From Metellina segmentata (taxonomy: Eukaryota; Arthropoda; Arachnida; Araneae; Tetragnathidae), in contig OX375877.1 in the NCBI GenBank assembly GCA_947359465.1, positions 74,288,698 to 74,352,697 on the forward strand: 64,000 nt of DNA, in the 5' to 3' direction. A program made the translations under genes and the position numbers. The notes beneath the pieces were generated by a model that saw nothing but the letters and a program-made list of their open reading frames with translations, had not been told where the DNA came from and searched no databases. Shown piece after piece: positions 21,058 to 30,936 of this stretch. Position 1 is the stretch's first letter. Each line of letters begins with the position of its first letter.

Positions 21058-22900
21058 ATAATAACAGCTAACTGGTGTTAGGTCTGGGCATTGGGTGGAC
21101 TGTCAATGTTTCCTCGGTGCCTTTTACAGCGTCCTTGAATCTGGAGACCAATTTGCTCTTACACCACTGGTGGCATAGTGTTTGGGTGCGCTGTTTTACT
21201 GACATCAAATTTTATATCTGGGCCGAAAGAGACCAGGTATTCGGTCTATGAATTATGTATGGTATTTCAAAATTCTGGATATTATTTCAGAATTCTGGAG
21301 AGTATTTTAGAATTCAATTTGCTTTATGTGTGACTGGCCTTTTGAAGAACTACATTAATGTCTACTATAATGAAATAAGAGGGAGCCATGTAGGTTAACC
21401 TCTACGCTGCGGCGCTTAGAATTTTTCAGCCGTTTCATAGAACGGATCTTTGGCCTGAATCTCCGAGCCCCCTTACCTCATTATCAAACCTGAGCGATAG
21501 GGATGTGAGTGGCATTTAAGACTGACGCTTTCCTTTCATAGTATTGTGTGGTGCCATCCACTAACTTTTTGACTGTGATCTCACAAATCTGTGGCATTTG
21601 TGGAAACCTTCTCTGCTACCCTACTCACGTTGGTGACAAAGTACTCCAAAGAACAGACACTGCCACCACAAAATACTTAAAGTACATTTCTCAGCTCCAA
21701 CATTGATTACATAGGTGAGAGCTAAGAAGTCGAAAGTTATCAAAATAACTCCTTTTCTTTCGAAACTAATATATGTCATTTTGGCTGTCTTTTAAACGTT
21801 CTGACTTTGGGTTTAACATTGTTTTTTGAAAATGATTTCCTGATTTTATATTTAGATTTTGTTTATTGTTTATGCTTATGTTCCTTTTGTTTTGTTTTTG
21901 CTCTCATTTTGATCTGTGTCAATTTTTCAAAGTTTGTCATCCTCCTCTTTTGTCATTATGTATTTTTGTGCTTAACATGTTTTGCCCTTCACTTGCCTTT
22001 CCCTTTCTGTTTATTTAAATGTTTTATGCGTGTATTGTGGATTGCTCAGCTCTCCCTTATACCCAAATCTCCTGACGCCTCCTAAATGGTGATCGGGGCC
22101 AGCGGTCACTTAAAAGGGGATAACATCCACAGTACACAGATCAATACCATGCGCTGGTGTAAACGAAATTTTAGAGGTAACAATTGTTTACCAGCCGCAG
22201 CGTAAATGATAATTTCGCTGCAATGATTTTATAAAATTCTGCTTCACCCTGAAGAAAAATAATACTTGATCAGTGCAGAGTTGGAAATATCTATAAATAA
22301 ATACATTTGACCGATTGATGATATTTTCATGAGCCTGGAAATCGATCAACAAATTTTTTCACATTTTATTTTGACGAATGTTGGCAACAGTGTAAAATCG
22401 ATATAATATACATGGCTCTATAACTAAATTCACGAATTTTTATGCGGTTTTTTTATTCTTTTTATTTAAGCATTGAAGGTAAGCTAATTTATTTAAAAGA
22501 TGTATGTATAAAATTTGTCTCCCAAAGAGATTGAAATTACGAACAAACTATAAAAACTTTCTATAGTCTTCTCGAGATGAATTATTTCATGGAAAAGAGA
22601 AAAAGTAATGAAAATTAGCACACATTTCACCTGAAAACGTGAGACAAATCTAACCTCAAACCCATCTCGTTAAAGCCAAGCTTATTTTACCCTATAACCT
22701 ATAAATAAGACACTAGATTTAAAAAAAATAGTTTCTTTCCAACGGATTGAATAATTCAATCTAAGTAATTCTCAGAGGAAAAAACCCGACATCCCAACAA
22801 AACGATCTCCAAAGGACCCTAAAGTTGCTGCAGTTTCAGAAGATTAGTGAAGTATAGTGTGGCTAAGTGGACCAATCCTAAACAGCTGATACTCGCTTAC
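21058..22900. other. Stretch without a supportable gene
   Basis: A T-rich frame of 92 codons at 21807-22085 codes for a hydrophobic low-complexity chain and is not accepted. The moderately GC-rich parts at 21060-21700 and 22070-22200 look like decayed retroelement sequence, but I could not identify the family. Confidence 0.4.
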
Positions 22901-23005
22901 CATCCTCCCCCGAGACCCATATTTTATCGATCTTTTCGTCTTCACTTCTTAACGGATCAATGACGAACCGTCCATCAAGTATTGGCTCGTCCTCCCTGGG
23001 GAAAA
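22901..23005 (-). CDS. Candidate host exon with matching splice signals
   Basis: On the minus strand a 105-bp block is preceded by ctcgttatatttcag and followed by gtaagcgagt, good acceptor and donor matches. One frame is open throughout: FPREDEPILDGRFVIDPLRS, then EDEKIDKIWVSGED. Both junctions fall after the first base of a codon, so the exon is phase-symmetric and could be inserted or skipped without a shift. Composition is GC-richer and more acidic than the surroundings. I do not recognise the protein. It could be a host exon, a pseudogene piece or chance; no neighbouring exon was found. Confidence 0.3.
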
Positions 23006-23124
23006 CTGAAATATAACGAGGATCGGATTTCCCCCATAGCGTAGGGATTTTGGGGAATAAATGCCTTTGATGTTAAGCGGCATGAAAGTGGTAGCATAAC
23101 AACCTTCTTTCAATGGATTTTGAA

Positions 23125-23365
23125 CGCGCGCTTGGTGCACTAGAAGCTAACCGCATAGGCAGGATCAAGGTCACCATTTGAGCTGGACCACACTTTCCAA
23201 ACATCCACACTATACCAACGTGAGGACATTGAGGCTCCGCCTTATTTAACATGCATCCCATCCTCCACTTATACGACGGTCTTTGGTTGGATCGAGTTTC
23301 GAAACCCCAACCGTCTGGTTCGTAATCTGAGATTCTACCAACAGGGCATTCAAGGCCCACCGTAA
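23125..23365 (-). repeat. tRNA-derived SINE, partial
   Basis: The body and head are present (caacgtgaggacattgaggc, ggtctttggttggatcgagt, accgtctggttcgtaatctg); the 3' tail is lost. The head end abuts the tandem array at 23366. Confidence 0.7.
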
Positions 23366-24450
23366 TAGGAAGTTTTATCATGGAAGATTCCCATTTTATT
23401 TCAATGAGTGACTTAGGTTTCGATAATATCTGTAAGAACAAGCTTAAGAAAACTAACTAGGAATAATATAGTAATGTTAATAATATTTTTATAAGCTTCT
23501 TAGGTAATAAATTATTTTTCAGTAATGTAACCACGACCCACCGTTAAAAACAGGAAATTTTGTCATTATAGATTCCCATTTCATTTAAATGAGTGACGAT
23601 AATATCTGTAAGAACAAGCTTAAGAAAACTAACTAGGAATAATATAGTAATGTTAATATTATTTTCATAAGCTTCTTAGGTAATAAATTAATTTTCAGTA
23701 ATGCAACCGCGGCCCACCGTTAAAACAGAAAATTTTGTCACTGTAGATTCCCATTTTATTTCAATGAGTGACTTTGGTTTTGATAATATCTGTAAGAACA
23801 AGCTTAAGAAAAAACTAACTAAGAATAACAGTGTAATGTTAGTAATATTTTCATATGTATCTTAGGTAATAAATGATTTTTCAGTACTGCAACCACGGCC
23901 CACCGTTAAAACAGAAAATTTTGTCATTGTAGATTCCCATTTAATTTAAATGAGTGACTTTGGTTTTGATAATATCTGTAAGAACAAGCTTAAGAAAAAA
24001 CTAACTAAGAATACCAGTGTAATGTTAGTAATATTTTCATATGTATCTTAGGTAATAAATGATTTTTCAGTAATGCAACCACGGCCCACCGTTAAAACAG
24101 AAAATTTTGTCATTGTAGATTCCCATTTCATTTAAATGAGTGACTTTGGTTGTGATAATATCTGTAAGAACAAGCTTAAGAAAACTAACTAGGAATAATA
24201 TAGTAATGTTAATATTATTTTCATAAGCTTCTTCTTAGGTAATAAATGATTTTTCAGTAATGCAACCGCGGCCCACCGTTAAAACAGAAAATTTTGTTGC
24301 TGTAGATTCCCATTTAATTTAAATGAGTGACTTTGGTTTTGATAATATCTGTAAGAACAAGCTTAAGAAAACTAACTCGGAATAATATTGTAATGTCAAT
24401 CATATTTGCATAAGCTTCTTAGATAATAAATGGGTTTTCAGTTTGAACAC
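23366..24450 (-). repeat. Tandem array of ~180-bp units, six copies, each ending in SINE head sequence
   Basis: Units repeat the landmarks cccaccgttaaaacag, tgtaagaacaagcttaagaa and ggtaataaatgatttttcag. Repeat starts lie near 23360, 23540, 23713, 23898, 24085 and 24275. Each unit contains gcaaccacggcccaccg, which in the other direction reads as the first ~17 bases of the SINE head. The array therefore seems to consist of the SINE's 5' flank plus the tip of its head, multiplied. Confidence 0.85.
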
Positions 24451-24469
24451 ACAAACTAGACTAAAAACT

Positions 24470-24515
24470 AACGGGCTATTGGCGACGGTCCGTGATACGT
24501 CCTCCAAGTCTAATT
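24470..24515 (-). repeat. SINE 3' fragment
   Basis: The motif aacgggctattggcgacggt and the following ccgtgat match the SINE 3' region. The rest is absent. Confidence 0.5.
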
Positions 24516-24868
24516 CGTAGGGAACTGATGTCTAATCTAATGAGCATCCACTATCATACATCAATTTTTTTTTCGAATTCCTTCTTTGGAACTTTTTTGT
24601 CGACTTTCTGAAATTGAATTCTTAATCCATGCCAAATGACGTCATGCTGCGAATGTATGCAAAGGAAGCATGTTACTCCACGAAAGCATTACCGCCACCT
24701 GCATTTAGCTTCACAGAAAAGGCCTTTCATAAAGGGTGGACAGAATAGACCGCTCAGTAACTGCTGTTCGTCGAAAATCATCCCGAAAAAGTTGTGTTGC
24801 TTTCATCCTATTATAATGACTAAATAATAATTAAATATATTGGTTGAAAGAATTTCAAATCCAATTTT

Positions 24869-25393
24869 TTATTGGATATGGTATTCCTGGGAGGTATATG
24901 CACTTAGGCCTTTCAGGAAATTATGCTCATTTCGAGGTAATTTTTTAGTATGTTCAGATGCGCAATCTTCAAAAGTAATACATTTGCTGACCTCAATGTC
25001 AAATAACTTTGTGCATTCTTCTTGTTGAAATGCTTTGATCTTTGTTTGGAAAGCCTTACTGGTCTTATCTCTTTAGTAAGACCTCTTAATAAAATTAGCA
25101 TATTTTCCATGGTAGGTATAGATCATTTGCAGTATTCGAGAATAGATCACAATGGGAATGGCAGTGCTTGCTTTTGCCCATAGACTCAATTTTAGTTTCA
25201 ACATTTTCCGCAACTGTCGAGAAACTCGGTTTTTGTTCCCAGTTTTGGGTGCAATATTTAATCTCTCAAAGAAGCAGCAACACAGCATATCTTCATGCGT
25301 AGGAAGATTTATTTGAGATATATCTTTGGGGCTTCCAAATATTGGGCATTTAAATTTCGGCTGCGTACTGATTTTTGATGGCAAACCAATCAA
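24869..25393 (-). pseudogene. Pseudogene of an uncharacterised arthropod family (LFDI / KVPxxE motifs)
   Basis: The first segment (25393 to ~25073) reads KCPIFGSPKDISQINLPT, then LSLWAKASTAIPIVIYSRIL and MIYTYHGKYANFIKRSY. After a frameshift a second segment reads AFQQEECTKLFDIEVSKCIT, then KKLPRNEHNFLKG, and stops at 24869-24871. I recall the same order in uncharacterised arthropod proteins: an N-terminal (F/C)PxFGxP...LPT block, a helix with IWxKAS(I)PxVxxxRI and YHxKY, then LFDIxxCKC and KVPxxExxFLxDQR. Several conserved Cys and the DQR part are lost here, so it is a decayed copy. Function is unknown, though such multi-copy families are often carried by mobile elements. Confidence 0.5.
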
Positions 25394-25772
25394 ACCAAAA
25401 GAACCAAGAACCTAATTTAAAAACTCACACACACTTCCGATTTCGTTACGCGAACAATAAGCAAAAGGCACCACGAGGTATTTTCATAGGCGCACGCGCA
25501 CACAGATAAACCCAGTAAATCACTTAGTAGCACCACGTGATACTACAGTACGAAGAATGAAATTCCCAGAACAGTGCGAACAAGAGCGGAGGAAAGTGAA
25601 TTGTGAAACCCTCTCCCCTCCTTTCACTTCCTGACTGATACAGACAGCATGAAAAGACAAAACAATGCACTTTCTTTCAAAAATAGCAAAATTTCAATTG
25701 CGATGCGGGAACAGAAGATACTATTCGATCGTAAAAAATATTTTCCACCTTTCTAGGGATGGATTTAGGCAC

Positions 25773-26583
25773 TAGGGATGCGACATCGATAGAAAAACAT
25801 CGATGTTTTGAAACATCAATGTTCAAAATTAAAACATCGATGTTGATAATACATCGACCCCAAAATATCGATGTTTCTAAACATCGATGTTTTTAAAATT
25901 CAGTGTATTTAAACTTTTTTCCCCATTTCTTAAAACTGGTTTAGCAACTATTGATGTGACATCGCCAGCAAACATCCATGTTTTGAAACTTTGATGTTCA
26001 AAATTAAAACATCGATGTTGATAATACATCGCCCCCAAACCATCGATGTTTTAAAAATTCAGTGTATTAAAACTTTTTTCCCCATTTCTTAAAATTGGTT
26101 TAGCAACTATTGATGCGACATCGACAGCAAAACATCGATGTTCAAAATTAAAACATCGATGTTGATAATACATCGCCCCCAAACCATCGATGTTTTTAAA
26201 ATTCAGTGTATTTAAACTTTTTTCCCCATTTCCTGAAACTGGTTCAGCAACTAGTGATTCGACATCGGTTCCAATACATCGATTTTTTTTCTAAAACATC
26301 AATGTTTTAGAAAACATCGACATCGATGTCGTATTCCTACTTTCCAGACCCTTCATCCTTGGTCACTTTGGTCTAAAAGTATGTTCAATTTGCTGATAAT
26401 GAAAATGATGCTACTTGGTTATTTTTTAAATTTTTATAACGGTATTTTTTTATTTAAAAATAAAACATCGAAAAACATCGACAAGTATAAACATCGATGT
26501 TACAAAAATATCGACCCTAATACATCTATGTTTTTTAAAAACATCGATGTTTTGAAAACATCGACATCGATGTCGCATCCCTA
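25773..26583. mobile_element. hAT-like non-autonomous element, TAGGGATGCGAC family, copy 1
   Basis: The termini are TAGGGATGCGAC and its exact complement GTCGCATCCCTA. A near-exact target repeat, ttaggcac at 25765-25772 and taaggcac at 26585-26592, flanks it with one extra base on the right. The interior is dominated by the palindrome AACATCGATGTT and holds three tandem units of ~145-159 bp marked by ttcagtgtatttaaactttt. The part near 26340-26450 (cttcatccttggtcactttg) is shared with copies 2 and 3. No coding capacity. Confidence 0.8.
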
Positions 26584-26858
26584 GTAAGGCACCTCTTCCG
26601 CAGTATTAGAATAGCAATATTGAAAAATAATTATATTTCCTACGCCGAGTAAAAATTGGCAATTTTTACCCAAATTTCCAAAATCTAAGTGCGATGTGGG
26701 GGCAGAAGTTATTATTCAATCAAAAAAAATATTTTACAAGTGTTTATTGAACCCAGAGAGAACCCTTTTCGCACTATCAGAATAGCGATTTCGAAAAAGT
26801 GTTTTTCGGCATACCCTATTGGAAATGGGACTCGTCACTAAAGATTATGCGTCCCCAG

Positions 26859-27921
26859 TAAGGATGCGACATCGATAGCAAAACATCGGTGTTTTGAAAC
26901 ATTGATGCTTAAAATTAAAACATCGATGTTGATAATACATCGACCCAAAAACATCGATGTTTTCAAAATTCAGTGTATTTAAACTTTTCCCCCCATTTCT
27001 TAAAACTGGTTTAGCAACTTGTGATGCTACATCGACAGCAAAATATCGATGTTTATAATACATCGCCCCCAAACCATCGACGTTTTTAAAATTCAGTGTA
27101 TTTAAACTTTTTTCCCAGATTTCTTAAAACTGGTTTACCAACTATTGACGCGACATCGACAGCAAAACATAGATGTTCAAATTTGAAACAACGATGTTAA
27201 AATACATCGCCCCAAAAGCATCGATGTTTTTAAAATTCAGTGTATTTAAACTTGTTTCCCCATTTCTTAAAACGGTTTAGCAACTAGTGATGCGACATCG
27301 ACAGCAAAACATAGATGTTCAAATTTGAAACAACGATGTTAAAATACATCGCCCCCAAACCATCGACGTTTTTAAAATTCAGTGTATTTAAACTTTTTTC
27401 CCAGATTTCTTAAAACTGGTTTACCAACTATTGATGCAACATCGACAGCAAAACATAGATGTTCAAATTTGAAACAACGATGTTAAAATACATCGCCCCC
27501 AAACCATCGACGTTTTTAAAATTCAGTGTATTTAAACTTTTTTCCCCATTTCTTAAAACGGTTTAGCAACTAGTGATGCGACATCGGCTCCAATACATCG
27601 ATGTTTTTTTTTAAACGATGTTTTTTTTCTAAAACATCAATGTTTATAAAACATCGATATCGCATCCCTAATTTTCATATCCTTCATCCTTGGTCACTTA
27701 TGTCTAAAAGTATATTCAATTTGCTGATTATAAAAATTATGCTACTTGGTTATTTTTAAAAATTTTATAACGTTACTTTTTTCATTTAAAAATAAATCAT
27801 CGACAAGTATAAACATCGATGTTACCAAAACATCGATCCCAATATATCGATGTTAAATGGATCGATGTTTTTAAAAAAACATCGATGTTTTGAAAACATC
27901 GACATCGATGTCGCATCCCTG
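26859..27921. mobile_element. hAT-like non-autonomous element, same family, copy 2
   Basis: Ends are TAAGGATGCGAC and GTCGCATCCCTG. The flanking 8-bp duplication GTCCCCAG lies at 26851-26858 and 27922-27929. The interior carries five tandem units of ~132-143 bp, each including an internal tgatgcgacatcg-like sequence that resembles the terminus, and many ATCGAT palindromes. Confidence 0.85.
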
Positions 27922-28404
27922 GTCCCCAGTCAGCGCCATTCGAAGTTGCTCAAGCCCGGCACAACTCCTTGGTGCGTCGATTTTTTTTTGTTATAGAGTA
28001 TATCGGGCTTGAGTGTTTGGGTAGCGGAAGTAAAATATTCGTTTTTCGTCTGGTTTATTTGCACTAAAAACTATCATGACTGTTGCCTAGAAAAATATTT
28101 TCCCAGTTAGATAGAATTTTTTGATCACACTAACTGCCTTACAATAATTAATGTAAGTTTAGTGACGATAATTTAAAAATAAATGTACGATTACTAAATT
28201 CGTCAGTGGTTACAACTCCAGGCTTACACATACCAGCTACATCTGAAATCAAAATACGAACAGCCTACAAAGTATAGACTCGTTGAAAAACTATATCATC
28301 TATTCCTGTAACAGTGTACTAAGTATACGATCTTTCTATGTGAATTTGGAAGAATTTTTAAATTTTCATATTACAGAATTTGGCTTAAGGTAGGTAACTA
28401 GGTA

Positions 28405-29190
28405 TTTTAGTTAACTTCATACTGGAGCAATACAAAAGGCTATTAACTTAGGGATGCGACATCGAATGTTTTCAAAACATCGATGTTTTTTAAAAAACAT
28501 CGATGTGTTTAACATCGATGTATTGGGGTCGAAGCTTTTGTAACATCGATGTTTATACTTGGCGATGTTTTTACGTTACCTATGTTTTATTTTTAAATGA
28601 AAAAAAATACCGTTATAAAAATTTTAAATATAACCAAGTAGTATAATTTTCATAATCAGCAAACTGAACATACTTTTAGACCAAAGGGACCAAAGGTGAA
28701 GGGTCTGAAAAGTAGTGATGCGACATCGATGTCGATGTTTTATAAAAAACATTGATGAATTGGAGCCGATGTCGCATCACTAGTTGCTAAACCAGTTCTT
28801 AAAAATGGGGAAAAAAGTTTAAATGCACTGAATTTTAAAAACATCGATGTTTTGGGGGCGATGTATTATCAACATCGATGTTTTAAATTTGAAAGTCGAT
28901 GTTTTGCTATCGATGTCGCATCCCTACTATTAACTACAGTGTCTGAGATCAATCCTCCAAGGGAAAGATCCGAAGATAATAGCACGTAATTTTGAACCAC
29001 GGGGTCAGATGAAGAGGCAACATCTCAGCTGGCACACCACTCTTCAAACGTCCACACTACACCAACGTGAGGACATTTAGACGCTATAGATTTAACGTGC
29101 ACCTCACAATCGTCTTTGGTTGGATTCGAACTCGCAACCGTCCGGTTGCTAATCCGTTACTCTTCCAACCTGGCTACCACTGCCTTAATT
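28405..29190 (-). repeat. tRNA-derived SINE interrupted by the hAT-like element
   Basis: The 3' tail is at 28405-28448 (cttcatactggagcaataca). The remainder is at 28936-29190 (gggaaagatccgaag, caacgtgaggacatttagac, gtccggttgctaatccgtta). Removing the inserted element restores a continuous SINE. An aatttggcttaagg sequence at 28377-28390 and aatttggtttaagg at 29191-29204 flank it as a probable target duplication. Confidence 0.8.
28449..28926. mobile_element. hAT-like non-autonomous element, same family, copy 3, inside a SINE
   Basis: Ends are perfect 12-bp inverted repeats TAGGGATGCGAC and GTCGCATCCCTA. The flanking duplication CTATTAACT lies at 28440-28448 and 28927-28935 (9 bp, or 8 bp plus one coincident base). 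Its interior is inverted relative to copies 1 and 2 and contains a single tandem unit. It interrupts the SINE tail at 28405-28448. Confidence 0.88.
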
Positions 29191-29207
29191 AATTTGGTTT
29201 AAGGTAA

Positions 29208-29534
29208 TGGTAATTTTTAATTAACATTGTACTAGAGCAACACAACGGGCTATTGACGACGGTACGGGATCAATCCCCTAAGTGAAAGATCCGAGGAGAA
29301 CACCACGTAATTTTGAACCACTGTCAGATGACGAGGCAACACCTAAGCTGGCACCCCACTCTCCAAATTTCCACACCAACCCAACGTGAGGACTTTCGGC
29401 CACGACAGATTTAAGGAGCACCAGCCGCCTCTACACCATACGCTTACACACATCCACACCCTGACCCGGATTTGAACCAGGAACCTTTCAATAGAGAGGC
29501 TAGCATCTTAACCACCTATACCGGTTGGTCGGCT
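29208..29534 (-). repeat. SINE with a well-preserved tRNA-like head
   Basis: The tail is tttttaattaacattgtact; the body carries caacgggctattgacgacgg and ccacgtaattttgaaccact. The head differs from other copies: on the minus strand it reads gccgaccaaccggtatag and then a polymerase III B box, GGTTCAAATCC, within a good T-arm (CCTGG...CCGGG). An aatttggtttaag at 29535-29547 matches 29191-29203, giving a target duplication of at least 13 bp shared with the adjoining SINE. Confidence 0.78.
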
Positions 29535-29547
29535 AATTTGGTTTAAG

Positions 29548-30360
29548 ATAACAAACAGTTTGGGGATATGAGAATTACAGCTAATTTTATTCAAATCTTC
29601 CGAGTGCTTTCAAACTCCTTCAAGAAAAAATTGTATTGTAATAAAAACTTCTCCCACTATATAAGCATTTATCACAAGCTTATCATTAACTATGCTTCTT
29701 CAAATCTCTGTGTGTTTCTGTGGACTATTATATACAATTTTATAGGTTTCTGCAATATCAAGTTAATGCGATGTTAGAAACCATTTGTACCTCTCAGAGA
29801 CATTCGTTTTGTTAATGAGTTTGTTCGGCAACCTATTCATCCACAATGACCACCTCCAAATTTGTGACATCGGCGTCCTCTTTTGTTGAGTTTACTCACT
29901 TTAGTCCACAAGAGTCTGCTCTAACGCGTTTATCTCTGAAAGCATATGATTTGTCTTGAAGCCTGGGAACTCAATTTTAAGGCAAATTGAAAGAGCATGA
30001 GAATCTGTAAAGGTGTGAGAGGTCTGAGGAAATGAAATTAAAGAATTGAACGTATAAAATTTGTGAAGTGGGAGTTGGGACTCTGAATAGGTTGGAGAAT
30101 CTCAATCTAATGAATGCAGTTGGACTTTCCATTTACGTAACGTTCTCATAGAACAGCTGCTTAAACTAAATTGTCTGGAGATTCAGAAGATTGTCTCAGG
30201 AAACCTAAAATATATGTAATTGTTTTTAGTTAATCCTCTTTTCTCTTCTAAAGTATAGACCTATTCTTGATATTGTACCGTCTTCTTACAATTAGACGTA
30301 TAGAACTGAATAAAGTTAAATATGTATTTAAAGTATTTGGACAATTATATATAGAGTTAA
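29548..30360. other. AT-rich stretch without a gene
   Basis: No supportable feature. Confidence 0.5.
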
Positions 30361-30363
30361 TTC

Positions 30364-30936
30364 TATACTACCCTACAATAATGTATCGGACGCCAGCGGA
30401 TTTGCATAAAATCCGACTACTTGTTTTGTGGTGTTTTTCGTGGTATGACCCGATACTTTTGCATATTGTTCCTGATCAGTTGAACACCGACGCTTGCATG
30501 AACATTTTGGACAGTCAGATTCTTCCTACACTGGCAATTTTATGGAATGGACGAATATTACTTCCGGGACGACAACGCTCCATGTCATGTTGCAGTCTCT
30601 GTCAAGCAGTGGTATCGAGATATGGATGTAAAAGGTCTTCCCTGGCCTGTTCAAATTCCCGACTTAACCCACTTAGAACAGTTATGGGACGAGGTAGAGC
30701 GACGCTTATGGACCAGGGAACCACCTCCGAAATATACAGTTGAGCTGTCGACATTCATGCAGCAGGAATGGACACAAATACTCATAGCTGTGTATCAAAA
30801 CCTTGTTGAAAGTATGCCCAAAAGGGTTGCTAGTGTAATTGCAGCGCGTGGGGGACCATTCTCCTATTAAAGCATGTATTATTTTCCTTATACAATCACA
30901 TCTTGTTGTCTGGTCCGTTATTGTAGGGTAGTGTAT
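30364..30936 (+). mobile_element. Tc1/mariner-like deletion derivative with both inverted-repeat ends
   Basis: The left end tactaccctacaataa and right end ttattgtagggtagtgta are inverted copies, bordered by TA as usual for this superfamily. Between them is only the C-terminal half of the transposase (next entry), so an internal and N-terminal deletion is inferred. A second, end-truncated copy of the same family lies at 48826-49284. Confidence 0.78.
30435..30870 (+). pseudogene. Tc1-like transposase, C-terminal half
   Basis: A WCFSWYDPILLHIVPDQLNT block leads to ILDSQILPTL, then a one-frame change near 30535. The continuation is open from MDEYYFRDDNAPCHVAV (second catalytic Asp) through LPWPVQIPDLTHLEQLWDEV (third acidic residue) to a natural stop after VIAARGGPFSY. 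Exactly 34 residues separate the second and third catalytic acids, the DD34E spacing of Tc1 elements. The N-terminal helix-turn-helix and first Asp are gone, so it cannot act alone. Confidence 0.75.

Noticed and set aside
21807..22085. 92-codon hydrophobic frame
   Set aside because: Caused by a T-rich strand; low-complexity Leu/Phe/Cys chain without homologues I recognise.
26381..27072. Open frames rich in NIDV, KTS and similar words
   Set aside because: Translations of the ATCGAT palindrome arrays, readable in several frames on both strands.
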